A stretch of 64,000 nucleotides of DNA from JADLHS01 sp020848635 (GCA_037044975.1 JBAOIL010000038.1:248001-312000); one strand, 5' to 3'; shown: positions 34,356 to 43,445, counted from the stretch's first letter. Notes: a model not told the origin generated them from the letters alone. Numbers and translations: made by a program.

Positions 34356-37109
34356 TTAAAGGTGGTTTACCGTTAAGCAATAGCTGCCCGGTTCGGCCGC
34401 GAAGACTGCTCTGCCATTTTCCATGCGCAGAAACTTCAACCCTGCCGATCGTTTCGCTGGCTTGCCGCCTTCGCTTACATCGCCGGCTTGGACCGCCGGC
34501 ACGAAAATGGTGGCCGTGGTGTTGGGCGGGATGGTGATGTTCATGGCGAATTGGCCGTCATCGCGCCGCCATTCGCTGGCGATGCGACCGTGCAGCGTGT
34601 CATGATGCGCCTTTACCCACGTCAGGTCGTTGGCGGTTTCGGGTTTGATGATAATGCGCTTGAACCCGGGCGCGGAAGGATCGCGGCGAATGCCCGCCAG
34701 CGAATGATAGAACCAGGTGCCGATGGGTCCTTGCAAAGAGGGCATCTGCACCAGACCGCCGGTCCAATCCTCCTTCATCACGGTGTTGCCGCGATTGAGA
34801 ATCGCGTCAATGAAGCTGGGATAATTGGTTTGCATGGCGATGCTCCACGCCAGCTCCGGTCGGCCGAGATCGGTGAGGCCTTGCAGTAACAGCGGTGTCC
34901 CGACGAAGCCGGTGCTCAGATGATGATCGTCCTTCGCGATGCGCTCGGCCAGCCGACGCAGCACAAGCTCCCGCTTTTCGTCCGGCACCAGGCCGAAGAC
35001 CAAGGACAGAAGTTGAGAGGTTTGACTGCCGCTGGCGTAGTCGCCCGTTTCGGGATTGAAAAACTCGCGATTGTATGCGGCGCGGATTTCCGTGGCCGCC
35101 GCGGCAAATTGTCTCGCCTCGTCCGGTTTCCCCAGCAGCGTGGCGGTGTCGCGCAAGATGCAGGCGAACCAATAGTACACGCACGTGGAGGTCAGCGGGA
35201 TGGGGGTCCGCTTGGGCCGCACGCTGCCGACTTCCATCCAGTCGCCGAGCCCCCAGGACACAATATTGTTCGTGGCGATGCGGCGGAGATAGCCAAACTG
35301 AGCCTTCATCGCGGGGTAACTCTCGGCCAGAATTTCGCGATCCCCGTAAAGCTCGTAAAGCCACCAGGGCGCGTAAACGACGACGCCGCCCCACCATGGA
35401 CCGTTGATCGTCGGGCCGTCGAAACGCCCTGGCGCGACTGGCGGCATGTAGCCATTGGGGTGAATGATATCGAGGAAGTCCCGCTGCCATTTCCCGTACA
35501 ACGTGGCGGCGTTGAAATTGTAAACGGTGGGGAAAAAACTACTCTCAAAGTCCTGGGTCCAGCCCGCCTTTTCACGCGTCGGATCATTGGGAATGTGGAC
35601 CATAAAGTTCGCCAACGTCCGCAGCAAAATCTCTTGGAGCTTATTCAGACGCTCATCCGAACACGCAAAGCCGCCGGCTGGCTCCAGGTCCGTGCAAACC
35701 ATCTGGCCGGCGCAATCCGGGGCGGTCGGTTCATAATCCAGCCCCGTCACATCCACGTAACGATAGCCGGCGTAACAGAAACGGGGCTCGAACGTTTCCC
35801 AGTCGTTGCCCTTGAAGATATATTTGCTCGTCTGGTAACGCCCCAGCGTGTGCGAATCCGAGCCGGGCAGTTGAATGGTAATTTCCTGACCCGGTTTGCC
35901 TTTGGCTCGTAACTTCGCCCACCCCACCGTCTCCACGCCGAGGTCGAAGCGCCAGGCGGCGCCTTCCTTCTTAACGCTGACGGCGGGAAGTTGCTTCACG
36001 TTGCGCACGGGCCGGAGTTGCTGGCTGACGAGACGGCCCTCGGGCGCCGGCGCGGGTCGGGCGGGTTTCCAGCTTGCGTCGTTGAATCCCGCGCTGGCCC
36101 AGCCGGGCATTTCCAGCCGGGCATCGTAGGTTTCGCCGGAGAGGATGGAATTGAAGCGGATGGGGCCGTCGGTCGTGAACGTCCAACTTTCATCGCTGCC
36201 GATGATTTTGTGCGAGCCGTCGGTGTACTCGATGTCGAGGTCAAGGCGCAGTTGCGGTGGGGCGATGTAATCGGCGGCATAATAGCGCAGCGTGTGCGGA
36301 ATGACGAGATTGAACCAGCCGTTGCCCAGCACGACGCCCACCGCGTTGCGACCCGTCTTGAGTGCGGCGGTGACGTCGTGGGTGAGGTAAAACACGCGCT
36401 TCTGGTAATCGGTGAAGGCCGGGTCAAGCTGGTGATCGCTGATGCGCTGACCGTTCACGTAAAGCTCGAACAGGCCGAGCCCGGAAACTGAAACCGTCGC
36501 GCGGCGAATTGGTTTTGGGGCGTCGAATTCCTTGCGCAGCCAGACCGCCGGAGAATTGGAAACGGCGACGGTCATCTCCCGGATTTTCTTGCTCAGCGTC
36601 CACATTTCCTTTTCGGGCTCCATGCCGAAATCCGTCAGTGCGCGGAGCGTCTTCTGGTAATCCATCAACTCCAGATCGGAAGCGATCCACTGCCCGCGCC
36701 AGTCGGATTCGGCCAGCAGCCCCATGATCCACGCGGCATTCGTGCTCCAATCCGAACCGCGCCCGCGTTGATCCCAAACGCGCACCTTCCAGAAACAACC
36801 CTGGCGGCTCGTGAGCGGTTTGCCGGCATAGGAAAGGAATGTCGCTTGGTCGGACTTCACTTTGCCCGAATCCCAAAGGTCACCTTGGCCGCGCCGCAAG
36901 AAATCCTCACTACTCGCAACCAGAACATGATATGCCGTCTGCCGCGCGCCACGGTCGGCGCCAGCCAGTTTCCAAAAGAGGCGTGGGCTGGCGGAATCAA
37001 TGCCGAGCGGGTTGACGTTGTATTCGCAGCGCAGATCAACAGGGTTGACGCTGCCCGCCAAGGCGCTGGCGCTGAGCCAGGACAAAAGCAAAGCGAGAAT
37101 TGGGCGCAT
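34356..37109 (-). CDS. Secreted alpha-L-rhamnosidase, GH78
   Basis: 917 residues from ATG 37109 with a signal peptide ending in SASALAG. Domains in order: N-terminal fibronectin-like (VDLRCEYNVNPLGID), the Bac_rhamnosid_N jelly roll (ATVSVSGLGLFELYVNG), a concanavalin-like domain, the (alpha/alpha)6 catalytic barrel with the acidic cluster DPTREKAGWTQDFE, and a C-terminal beta-sandwich (GTWFYHSLAGIRRDP). GH78 inverting enzymes release terminal alpha-L-rhamnose from pectins (rhamnogalacturonan), ulvans or glycosides. It lies next to the sensor-regulator pair on the opposite strand, which supports that pair sensing a plant or algal glycan. Confidence 0.9.
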   Translation of the reverse strand: MRPILALLLSWLSASALAGSVNPVDLRCEYNVNPLGIDSASPRLFWKLAGADRGARQTAYHVLVASSEDFLRRGQGDLWDSGKVKSDQATFLSYAGKPLTSRQGCFWKVRVWDQRGRGSDWSTNAAWIMGLLAESDWRGQWIASDLELMDYQKTLRALTDFGMEPEKEMWTLSKKIREMTVAVSNSPAVWLRKEFDAPKPIRRATVSVSGLGLFELYVNGQRISDHQLDPAFTDYQKRVFYLTHDVTAALKTGRNAVGVVLGNGWFNLVIPHTLRYYAADYIAPPQLRLDLDIEYTDGSHKIIGSDESWTFTTDGPIRFNSILSGETYDARLEMPGWASAGFNDASWKPARPAPAPEGRLVSQQLRPVRNVKQLPAVSVKKEGAAWRFDLGVETVGWAKLRAKGKPGQEITIQLPGSDSHTLGRYQTSKYIFKGNDWETFEPRFCYAGYRYVDVTGLDYEPTAPDCAGQMVCTDLEPAGGFACSDERLNKLQEILLRTLANFMVHIPNDPTREKAGWTQDFESSFFPTVYNFNAATLYGKWQRDFLDIIHPNGYMPPVAPGRFDGPTINGPWWGGVVVYAPWWLYELYGDREILAESYPAMKAQFGYLRRIATNNIVSWGLGDWMEVGSVRPKRTPIPLTSTCVYYWFACILRDTATLLGKPDEARQFAAAATEIRAAYNREFFNPETGDYASGSQTSQLLSLVFGLVPDEKRELVLRRLAERIAKDDHHLSTGFVGTPLLLQGLTDLGRPELAWSIAMQTNYPSFIDAILNRGNTVMKEDWTGGLVQMPSLQGPIGTWFYHSLAGIRRDPSAPGFKRIIIKPETANDLTWVKAHHDTLHGRIASEWRRDDGQFAMNITIPPNTTATIFVPAVQAGDVSEGGKPAKRSAGLKFLRMENGRAVFAAEPGSYCLTVNHL

Positions 37110-37221
37110 GGGTTATTTAAGTTCAGTTTTGGGTTGGATCGCTTCGGGCCTTCACGAACCCGCTGACATGCGAGTTGCCAGCTCCGACCGAAAGGGTATC
37201 AAGAGTCATGGTCTGGGTCAC

Positions 37222-37806
37222 TCAAACGCGCTCAAGTTTCATCCGCCGCTGCCAGAGGTCGAAGTGATACAGCGCCACGACGACGAGGGAGTGGCCAATT
37301 TTGCCTGCCGCCACGAGCCGGGGAATCTCCGCCACCGGCACGAGCCGCGTGACGAGGTCTTCGCCGTGATCAAACTCGACCGGGTGAACGCAGCGGCAAT
37401 GCTCCACAAGCACCGTGTAACAGGTGTTGCTCATGATGGCCGGATTCGGAAGAATTTGCCCGAGCAGCCGCGCATTTTCGCCCGCGAAGCCGGTTTCCTC
37501 GCGCAACTCACGCGCGCCGGCCGCCACGGGCGATGCGTCCTGCCGGTCAATCATCCCGCCGGGAATCTCGAGTTCCACCGTGTTCGAGCCATGCCGAAAC
37601 TGCTCCACCATCACCAATTCCTGCTCCGGCGTTACGGCGACGACGTTCACCCAGTTGGCGCAATCAATCACAAAGAAATCATGCTCCGCCTGCGTGCGCG
37701 GCGACACTTTCCGATCCGAGCGTACGGTGAAGATGCGAAAATCCCCGAGCGGCTTTGTGTCGGTCTGCTTCCAGGGGCGAATCGGGTTCTCGGCGCTTTG
37801 GCTCAT
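37222..37806 (-). CDS. Nudix hydrolase, ADP-ribose pyrophosphatase-like
   Basis: 194 residues. The Nudix box begins at GGMIDRQ and ends AARELREETGF, close to G-x5-E-x7-R-E-x-x-E-E-x-G; its first Glu position is occupied within a slightly expanded loop (DRQDASPVAAG). The N-terminal beta-strands (FRIFTVRSDRKVSP) fit the ADP-ribose/GDP-mannose pyrophosphatase (NudF) group, which hydrolyses nucleoside diphosphate sugars with Mg2+ in the cytoplasm. A separate small gene lies 30 bp upstream on the same strand. Confidence 0.82.
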   Translation of the reverse strand: MSQSAENPIRPWKQTDTKPLGDFRIFTVRSDRKVSPRTQAEHDFFVIDCANWVNVVAVTPEQELVMVEQFRHGSNTVELEIPGGMIDRQDASPVAAGARELREETGFAGENARLLGQILPNPAIMSNTCYTVLVEHCRCVHPVEFDHGEDLVTRLVPVAEIPRLVAAGKIGHSLVVVALYHFDLWQRRMKLERV

Positions 37807-37836
37807 CGAGTGAATCGTAAATCGGCCCCGGCCAAT

Positions 37837-38031
37837 TCAGAAGCCCTTTTCCTTTGCCGCCCAGCCCTGCTGCATCAGGCTGAGCAAATGCGCCAAGGCC
37901 GCCGCATAACTGCGCCCTTTTTCCGCTGCCAACTGCCGGGCCCGTTTGTCCAATTGCGCCGCCATCGCCACCGAATTTGCCGGCGGGCAACCCAGCGCAA
38001 CGAGGCGGGCGGCGAGTTCGACTCGGTTCAT
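37837..38031 (-). CDS. Small uncharacterised protein
   Basis: 64 residues from ATG 38031 (MNRVELAARLVALGC). The peptide is Ala/Leu-rich and predicted helical, basic, with no cysteine pair or transmembrane segment; not recognised. The start follows a T-rich tract that ends the cyclophilin terminator hairpin, so its transcription probably needs readthrough or its own promoter. It precedes the Nudix gene by 30 bp and may be cotranscribed with it. Confidence 0.5.
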   Translation of the reverse strand: MNRVELAARLVALGCPPANSVAMAAQLDKRARQLAAEKGRSYAAALAHLLSLMQQGWAAKEKGF

Positions 38032-38035
38032 GGCA

Positions 38036-38079
38036 AAAAGCAAGAACCGCGAATGGAGCCGGCGCCTCATTCGCGGTTC
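38036..38079 (-). terminator. Intrinsic terminator after the cyclophilin gene
   Basis: GAACCGCGAATG (38044-38055) and CATTCGCGGTTC (38068-38079) make a perfect 12-bp stem with a 12-base loop. On the minus strand the stem is followed by TTGCTTTTTGCC. It begins 16 bp after the stop of the gene ending at 38095. Confidence 0.8.
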
Positions 38080-38094
38080 GCAAATCGAGCGCGG

Positions 38095-38712
38095 TTACTT
38101 CACCGAATCGCGCGTCACGATCTTGACGCTCTCCAAGGTCATGCGTTTGAGCGGTCGGTCGCCCGGGGCGGTGGGCGTGGTGGCAATCTTCTCCAGCACA
38201 TCGTCGCCTTTGATTAATTTGCCGTACGCGGTGTATTGCTTGTCCAGGAAACGGGGGTCGCCATGGCAGATGAAGAATTGCGACCCGGCGGAATCGGGGT
38301 CCTGGGAGCGCGCGGCGGAGAGGACACCGCGCACATGGGCTTTGTCGTTGAATTCGGCCTTGATCTTGTAGCCGGGATCGCCCGTGCCCCAGCGGCTCTG
38401 CTTGGACTCGTCCTTCGTGAGCGGATCGCCGCCCTGGATCATGAAGCCCTTGATGACGCGGTGAAAACAGGTGCCATCGTAGAAACCCTGCCGCGCAAGC
38501 TTCTTGAAATTTTCGACGTGGCCCGGCGCGACGTCCGGCCAGAATTCGAGGACCATTTCGCCTTCGGAGGTTTTGAGGACAGCGACTTCGTTGGTGTTCA
38601 CAGTTTTGTTATCCGGTTTGGTTTCAGGTATTGTGGTCTTCGGTTCTTCGGCGGAGGCGGCGACCAGTCCCAGCCCCAAGCCCAATGTGCAAATTAGCAG
38701 CGATATTTTCAT
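38095..38712 (-). CDS. Exported cyclophilin-type peptidyl-prolyl cis-trans isomerase
   Basis: 205 residues from ATG 38712 (MKISLLICTLGLGLG), with a signal peptide ending at AASAEEP. The cyclophilin core is clear: FHRVIKGFMIQGGDP (catalytic Arg, Phe and Gln), VLSAARSQDPDSAGSQFFIC and YGKLIKGDDVLEKI. It catalyses proline isomerisation during folding, here in the periplasm. A threonine/proline/lysine-rich linker separates the signal from the domain. The gene is followed by a strong terminator and is divergent from the Spy-like gene, with 156 bp between starts. Confidence 0.9.
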   Translation of the reverse strand: MKISLLICTLGLGLGLVAASAEEPKTTIPETKPDNKTVNTNEVAVLKTSEGEMVLEFWPDVAPGHVENFKKLARQGFYDGTCFHRVIKGFMIQGGDPLTKDESKQSRWGTGDPGYKIKAEFNDKAHVRGVLSAARSQDPDSAGSQFFICHGDPRFLDKQYTAYGKLIKGDDVLEKIATTPTAPGDRPLKRMTLESVKIVTRDSVK

Positions 38713-38868
38713 AGATGCGGGCCGGAATGTTCCAGTTCCCGCCGCCAAAGTCACGCGTGGATTTTTCCTTTCGGGGCGGATGGCCTGTAACCAATTTCCG
38801 CCAGCCGCGTCTCAGGTTACAGCCGCCGCGCCATGAAGGTGCGGCAAAACAAAAGAAAGAGTCAGTTT

Positions 38869-39297
38869 ATGAAGATGCAAAAAGTCAGTTTGATAGCCGC
38901 CCTGACGGCGGGCGCGTTGATTGCGTTTAGTCCCCTGGTGCGGGCCGAAGATAAACCCACCCCGCCCGAAGGTCGTCCGCCAGCGGGTCAGCGCGCGGAG
39001 ATGGCCAAGGAACGGCTCGCCAAAATTGCGACTGAACTCAAGCTCACGGATGAGCAGAAGACCAAGGTCGCCGCGGCGTTGAAAGAACAGGCCGAGAAGA
39101 TGCGCGGCTTGAAGGATGCCACGCCGGAAGAGCGCAAAGAAAAGGTGAAAGCCGGTCGCGAGGAGATGCAAAAGAAAATGAAAGAGATTCTCACGCCCGA
39201 ACAATATACGAAGTGGGAGAAGCTGCGGAAAGAGGGCGGCCCGGGCCGGCCCGGTCGCCGTGGCGGTCCCGGTGCGGAAAAGCCGGACAAGAACTGA
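38869..39297 (+). CDS. Periplasmic Spy/CpxP-like helical protein
   Basis: 142 residues from ATG 38869 (MKMQKVSLIAALTAGAL); an upstream in-frame ATG adds a non-signal basic stretch. The signal peptide ends near LVRAED. The mature protein is an all-helical, highly charged hairpin with two LTxxQ-type motifs (LTDEQKTKV and LTPEQYTKW), the signature of the Spy/CpxP/CnrX family. A Gly/Pro/Arg tail ends the protein. Family members are ATP-independent periplasmic chaperones or stress and metal sensors; which of these applies is unclear. A perfect intrinsic terminator follows. Confidence 0.75.
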   Translation: MKMQKVSLIAALTAGALIAFSPLVRAEDKPTPPEGRPPAGQRAEMAKERLAKIATELKLTDEQKTKVAAALKEQAEKMRGLKDATPEERKEKVKAGREEMQKKMKEILTPEQYTKWEKLRKEGGPGRPGRRGGPGAEKPDKN

Positions 39298-39322
39298 GCG
39301 ACGGTCGGATGGATTGTGCTTC

Positions 39323-39354
39323 CGGAGGGACGACGCCCGTCGTCCCTCCGTTTT
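39323..39354 (+). terminator. Strong intrinsic terminator after the Spy-like gene
   Basis: CGGAGGGACGACG (39323-39335) and CGTCGTCCCTCCG (39338-39350) are perfect complements, followed by TTTT. It lies 26 bp past the Spy-like stop and just before the convergent mlaD stop. Confidence 0.88.
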
Positions 39355-39366
39355 GCTGGGATGGGC

Positions 39367-40338
39367 TCAGAACAGATTGTTCACGAGGATGCCGAGGACG
39401 CTCAGGGGCCCCTGGTCCTCCAAGCCTTCGGTCGCTTTGTCCACCTTCTGCAGGGTCAGCTTGGCGTTCTTGTAGAATTCCTGATCGTTGATGAGTTTGC
39501 CGACGGTGCCCTGTCCGCTATTCATCTTCTGAAGGATTTCCTTGAGGCTCGTCATCGAAGCCGTGGTTTCCGCGTATAGTTTTTCGTCCTTCACCATTTT
39601 GCCCAACGAGCCTTCGCCGGCATTCACGCCATCAATGATCTTACGGGCGTCGCCCAAGGCGGCTTTAATTTGATCCGTAGTGGATTGCAGGCTGGTAACC
39701 GTGGTCAGCGCGGAGTTATAGAGCGCGTCGTCGTAGATGAGTTTGCCGAACGTGCCTTTGCCCTCTGCAATCTGGCCGGACATGGCCCGGAGATTGGCGA
39801 TGGTGGCGGTGAGCGGGGCGCTGTTCTGCTTGATAAAATCTGTAAGCGGACCGAACAGGTTTTCGATCTTGTCGCCCGTGAAGCTTTTCGTGAGATTTTC
39901 CACGCCGGTGGCGACATTGTCGAGCTTCTGCATGATGACGCTGAGATCGGGTTGCTCGATGGTTTGGAGGATGGTATCGGGGGTGGCGACCCGGCCGGCG
40001 GGCGTGCCGAAATCCAGCGCAACGAAACTCTGGCCCATCAAACCGGCGAACTTGATCGTGGCGGTCGTGTCGGTTTTCACCGGCGTGTTGGCGCGCAGGC
40101 TCATGGTGACGCGAACCTTGCCGTCGGCGAGCTCGATCTTCTCCACCTTGCCGACCTCGACGCCGGCCATTTTCACACGGTCGCCCAGCTTCAACTCCTG
40201 GGCGGTTTTGAACAGGGCGTGGACTTGCAAGCCGCGCTGGAATTTCTCGAAGCCGCCGAGGATGTACATGATGATGAAGGCGGCCAGAATGATGAAGGCC
40301 ACGAACAGGCCGAGTCGGGTTTCAAGGGTGTTTTTCAT
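39367..40338 (-). CDS. mlaD: MlaD/MCE-family substrate-binding protein
   Basis: 323 residues. One N-terminal transmembrane anchor (residues 9-28, LFVAFIILAAFIIMYILGG) precedes a single MCE domain (HALFKTAQELKLGDRVKMAG, VGKVEKIEL, GLMGQSFVALDFG). A long helical C-terminal tail has regularly spaced Gly-containing segments (TFGKLIYDD, GSLGKMVKDE, GTVGKLINDQ) that form an extended periplasmic bundle. MlaD hexamers hand phospholipids between the periplasm and the MlaEF ABC complex. The start overlaps mlaF by 4 bp. The tail is much longer than in E. coli MlaD, as in other environmental MCE proteins. Confidence 0.87.
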   Translation of the reverse strand: MKNTLETRLGLFVAFIILAAFIIMYILGGFEKFQRGLQVHALFKTAQELKLGDRVKMAGVEVGKVEKIELADGKVRVTMSLRANTPVKTDTTATIKFAGLMGQSFVALDFGTPAGRVATPDTILQTIEQPDLSVIMQKLDNVATGVENLTKSFTGDKIENLFGPLTDFIKQNSAPLTATIANLRAMSGQIAEGKGTFGKLIYDDALYNSALTTVTSLQSTTDQIKAALGDARKIIDGVNAGEGSLGKMVKDEKLYAETTASMTSLKEILQKMNSGQGTVGKLINDQEFYKNAKLTLQKVDKATEGLEDQGPLSVLGILVNNLF

Positions 40339-41105
40339 AGGCTGGATTTTTCGCGGTGGAAGTCGGCATGGAGAAATTCACGGATGATGGGATGATGGCT
40401 GCGCCGGACTTCGTCCGGCGACCCGACGGCAAGGATTTCGCCCTCGTTGATCACCGCGATCCGATGGGCGATACCGAAGGCGAGCTCCCGGTCATGGGTG
40501 ACGACCATCGAGGTGACGCCAATGCGCTGGTTAAGCGTGTGGATTTCCTCGCCGATGACGACGGCGGAAATCGGGTCCAGCTCGCTGGTGGGTTCATCAT
40601 AGAGAATCAACTGCGGGTCAATAACGAGGGCGCGGGCGATGGCCACGCGCTTTTTCATGCCGCCGGACAGCTCGCTGGGAAACTTTGCCTCCGTGCCCTT
40701 CAAGCCGACAACCGCCAGTTTTTCCGAGACGACGCGGGCGATCTCCGCCGGCGGTTGCAGCCGGTGTTCGCTGAGATACAGGCCGACATTTTCGCCGACG
40801 GTGAGGGAATTGAACAGGGCGCCGGACTGGAAAACCATGGCCATGCGGAATTTGTCCATCACCCCGGAAGCCTGAATGGATTCGCCGCCGATGAGGATTT
40901 CGCCGGCATCGGGCACTTCGAGCCCAATCACATGACGAAGCAAAACACTTTTGCCACTGCCGCTCGGGCCCATGAGCACGAAGATTTCGCCCGCCCGGAC
41001 CTCGAGATCAATGCCCTTGAGGACTTCCTGTTTGCCAAAACTGCGGCGCAGTCCGCGCACTTGCACGCTGACACCCTGGTGTTGGTTTTGCGGGGCGTTC
41101 ATCAA
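40335..41105 (-). CDS. mlaF: MlaF-type ABC transporter ATPase
   Basis: 256 residues. Walker A is GPSGSGKS (46-53), the signature LSGGMKKRVAIARAL, Walker B LILYDEPTSELD, and the switch His in VVTHDRELAF. LSGGMKKR with PTSELDP is characteristic of MlaF/Ttg2A ATPases. It energises retrograde or anterograde phospholipid transport through MlaE. It overlaps mlaE by 4 bp at its start and mlaD by 4 bp at its end, so the three are translationally coupled. Confidence 0.9.
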   Translation of the reverse strand: MMNAPQNQHQGVSVQVRGLRRSFGKQEVLKGIDLEVRAGEIFVLMGPSGSGKSVLLRHVIGLEVPDAGEILIGGESIQASGVMDKFRMAMVFQSGALFNSLTVGENVGLYLSEHRLQPPAEIARVVSEKLAVVGLKGTEAKFPSELSGGMKKRVAIARALVIDPQLILYDEPTSELDPISAVVIGEEIHTLNQRIGVTSMVVTHDRELAFGIAHRIAVINEGEILAVGSPDEVRRSHHPIIREFLHADFHREKSSL

Positions 41106-41839
41106 TGAAGCAAAATGCGGGTGAGGACGTAGTCGAACATTACAATCAGCACGATGGAATTAACCACGGCCTTGGTGACGGAGCGTCCAATGCCCCGCGG
41201 ACCGCCGCGCGTGATGAGACCTTGATGACAGGAAACGACCCCGATGATCCACGCGAAACAAAAACTCTTGAACACACCGTTGGCGACATCTTTGACCTCC
41301 ACCACGTCCTTCATGGTCGTGAAGAATGACTGGATGGGGATATCAATCTGCCCGGTGACCGTGCATACGACCGCACCGCCGAGCCAGCCGACCAGGATGG
41401 CGAAGGTGACAAGCATCGGTAACGCGACCGCCAGGGCGACGAGGCGGGGCAGCACAAGATAGGTGACCGGGTTGATGTTCATCGTGCGCAGCGCATCGAT
41501 TTCCTGATAAACACGCATGGAGCCGATTTCAGCGGCCATGGCGGAACCCACGCGGCCCGCAATCAGGATCGCCATCATGATCGGCGCCAGTTCCTTTGCC
41601 ATGGCGATGCCGACGAGTCCGCCGACGGCGTTGTGCAAGCCGCGTTCGACGAGCAGCGGTCCGGTTTGCAGAGCGATCACGCCGCCGAGGAAAAATGACA
41701 GCACACAAATCATCAGCAGACTGGCGTTGCCGATTTCGTAAAACTGCTCAAAGACCTTGGCGCGCTGTCGCCAGACGAGGGGCAACGCGCATAACGTCCT
41801 CCAAAAAAGGAGCACCATTTCACCGATGTTCTGAAACAT
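41102..41839 (-). CDS. mlaE: MlaE-type ABC permease
   Basis: 245 residues from ATG 41839 (MFQNIGEMVLLFWR); longer upstream extensions in this frame read the neighbouring gene's shadow. MlaE hallmarks are ALQTGPLLVERGL, the conserved block AKELAPIMMAILIAGRVGSAMAAEIGSM, and YLVLPRLVAL, with five or six transmembrane segments. It forms the inner-membrane channel that binds MlaD. Its first 20 bp overlap the end of the 541-residue WPF-repeat gene, tying that gene to the transporter operon. Confidence 0.9.
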   Translation of the reverse strand: MFQNIGEMVLLFWRTLCALPLVWRQRAKVFEQFYEIGNASLLMICVLSFFLGGVIALQTGPLLVERGLHNAVGGLVGIAMAKELAPIMMAILIAGRVGSAMAAEIGSMRVYQEIDALRTMNINPVTYLVLPRLVALAVALPMLVTFAILVGWLGGAVVCTVTGQIDIPIQSFFTTMKDVVEVKDVANGVFKSFCFAWIIGVVSCHQGLITRGGPRGIGRSVTKAVVNSIVLIVMFDYVLTRILLH

Positions 41840-43445
41840 GATCGGGCCGACTCTGTGATTTTGACTGCGGGAGGTAAAACAAACGCCAGCGTTTGGTTTC
41901 CGCGCTGGATTCATACTGGATAAGCCCAAACAGGAGCGAGCCTTTTTTGAGCGTGGGCGAAGTTTCGCGCCGGTAGAAATTCCAGAGCAGCGACTGGCTG
42001 GCGGCGCCGGTCTGGGGGTTGTTCTCCGCGCGCCAAACGGACCAGAGCGGCGAGTAATTGCGCTCGATGCTCTTGCTCGCGGGCAGCAGGGGTTCGAGCG
42101 GGGCGAAAATTTGCAGGCGGGCGTTGCCACTGTAGTCGCGCTGGTGGGTAAAGAACGGCCACAAATCAGTGCGGGTTCTGAAATTTCCCGTCTCCGAGCT
42201 TTTCGCACTCGTGTGCGAATAGAGGAATAACAGGATGCGCGTGCGGCCATACTCGAGCGGCGGGGAGTGGATGCCTTTGAATTTGTAGAGCGGCCAAAGG
42301 TAAAAATTGCTGTCCAGCCGGCTTTCCGGCGTATCGGTATGCACCCGGCTGAAAAAGGGCCATACGCGGTTGGCGGTTTTGCCCTCGCCGCGCGTGAAGA
42401 CGATGAACGGCCACGGAGCGCCCACCTCGTGGTAATGCCGGGTGCGGTCATCGGTGATCGTCAGTCCGATCGGGGTCAAATAACTCGTCGAGTCACGCAT
42501 GGGCGAACGCAATTGGTTGTAGAAGGGCAGCACCACCAGTTGGTCCTCTGCGTTGGTCGTGCCGATTTCGCGGTGTTGGTTGAAGTAGAACGGCCAGAGG
42601 ACGAAGCGTTTGTCATAGCCGGGCGTGGTTTCCAGCTCGCCCCAAACATTCGTTTTGGTGGTGATCGCTTTCTGTTCATGACCCAACAGCGGCCAGAGCT
42701 GCCAGCCTTTCATCCCGTCGCCATAGCGCAGGTGAAAGAAGGGGTAAACATAGTTGTAGGTCGTGAAATCCCCTCGGCGGGCATCAAGAAACTGCCGCCG
42801 CAGATCCGCTTCGGGATCCAGTGGCACCGGGCTGGCGGATGGTCGGCGGACAGTCTTCACGTAAAATGGCCAGAGAACAAAATCTATCTCGCTGCGAAAA
42901 ATGCGTTTTTTGAGATGCCCGTAGATCGGAAATAGCGCGGTGTAGTTTAGATTGGTGTCCGGGGAGCGTTGTTGCATGTACAACGGAAAAATATTGAACT
43001 GCCGCCGCGGCACCTCGGCTTGCTCTTGACCGCCCGTAAAGTTCAGCAATTGGCCGAGGTGCCAACGGTATTCGTGGCCGTAGCGGTCAAAACTCAAGAG
43101 GGGGTAGAAAAAATCATACTCCTCGGAGTCCGTGTCCGGACGGACCACATGCGAGAAGATTGGCGGAAACGCTAAGGTTTTTTCTGACTCGGTTTCCTGC
43201 TGGTAGAACAACGGGCCCAGCGCCTCGGTTCGGTCTCCGGCTTCCAGTGTCAGTTGGTAACGGGAGAACAGAAACCCGGCGTTGGCGTTAGCGTCGCCGC
43301 AGACACCGAATCCAGATCCGAGCATCAGCCAGCAAAGCAGAAGGGCTCGAAAGCCCGTCCCACGACCAAGCAATAACGATAGCGCCAGGTCGGATTTGCC
43401 GGCCGGCCGCCAAAAGCATCGGGATTGACTTTGAGTTCGAATCAT
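41820..43445 (-). CDS. Uncharacterised exported protein with repeated WPF/WPL strands
   Basis: 541 residues, not recognised. A hydrophobic segment (LLLCWLMLGSGFGVCG) suggests export, possibly as a lipoprotein since Cys follows. The body is built from a repeat of roughly 25-45 residues whose core is a short aromatic strand: VLWPFY, YVYPFF, QLWPLL, VLWPFY, VVLPFY, RVWPFF, YLWPLY and DLWPFF, each followed by a charged or polar loop often containing Arg-Tyr or Asp. This periodicity fits an outer-membrane or propeller-like beta structure. The gene overlaps mlaE by 20 bp and follows the MMPL gene by 76 bp, so a role in lipid transport to or across the outer membrane is likely but inferred. Confidence 0.65.
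   Translation of the reverse strand: MIRTQSQSRCFWRPAGKSDLALSLLLGRGTGFRALLLCWLMLGSGFGVCGDANANAGFLFSRYQLTLEAGDRTEALGPLFYQQETESEKTLAFPPIFSHVVRPDTDSEEYDFFYPLLSFDRYGHEYRWHLGQLLNFTGGQEQAEVPRRQFNIFPLYMQQRSPDTNLNYTALFPIYGHLKKRIFRSEIDFVLWPFYVKTVRRPSASPVPLDPEADLRRQFLDARRGDFTTYNYVYPFFHLRYGDGMKGWQLWPLLGHEQKAITTKTNVWGELETTPGYDKRFVLWPFYFNQHREIGTTNAEDQLVVLPFYNQLRSPMRDSTSYLTPIGLTITDDRTRHYHEVGAPWPFIVFTRGEGKTANRVWPFFSRVHTDTPESRLDSNFYLWPLYKFKGIHSPPLEYGRTRILLFLYSHTSAKSSETGNFRTRTDLWPFFTHQRDYSGNARLQIFAPLEPLLPASKSIERNYSPLWSVWRAENNPQTGAASQSLLWNFYRRETSPTLKKGSLLFGLIQYESSAETKRWRLFYLPQSKSQSRPDHVSEHR

Noticed and set aside
37000..38217. A 405-codon plus-strand frame across the Nudix region
   Set aside because: It spans three minus-strand genes and their gaps, with no domain of its own.
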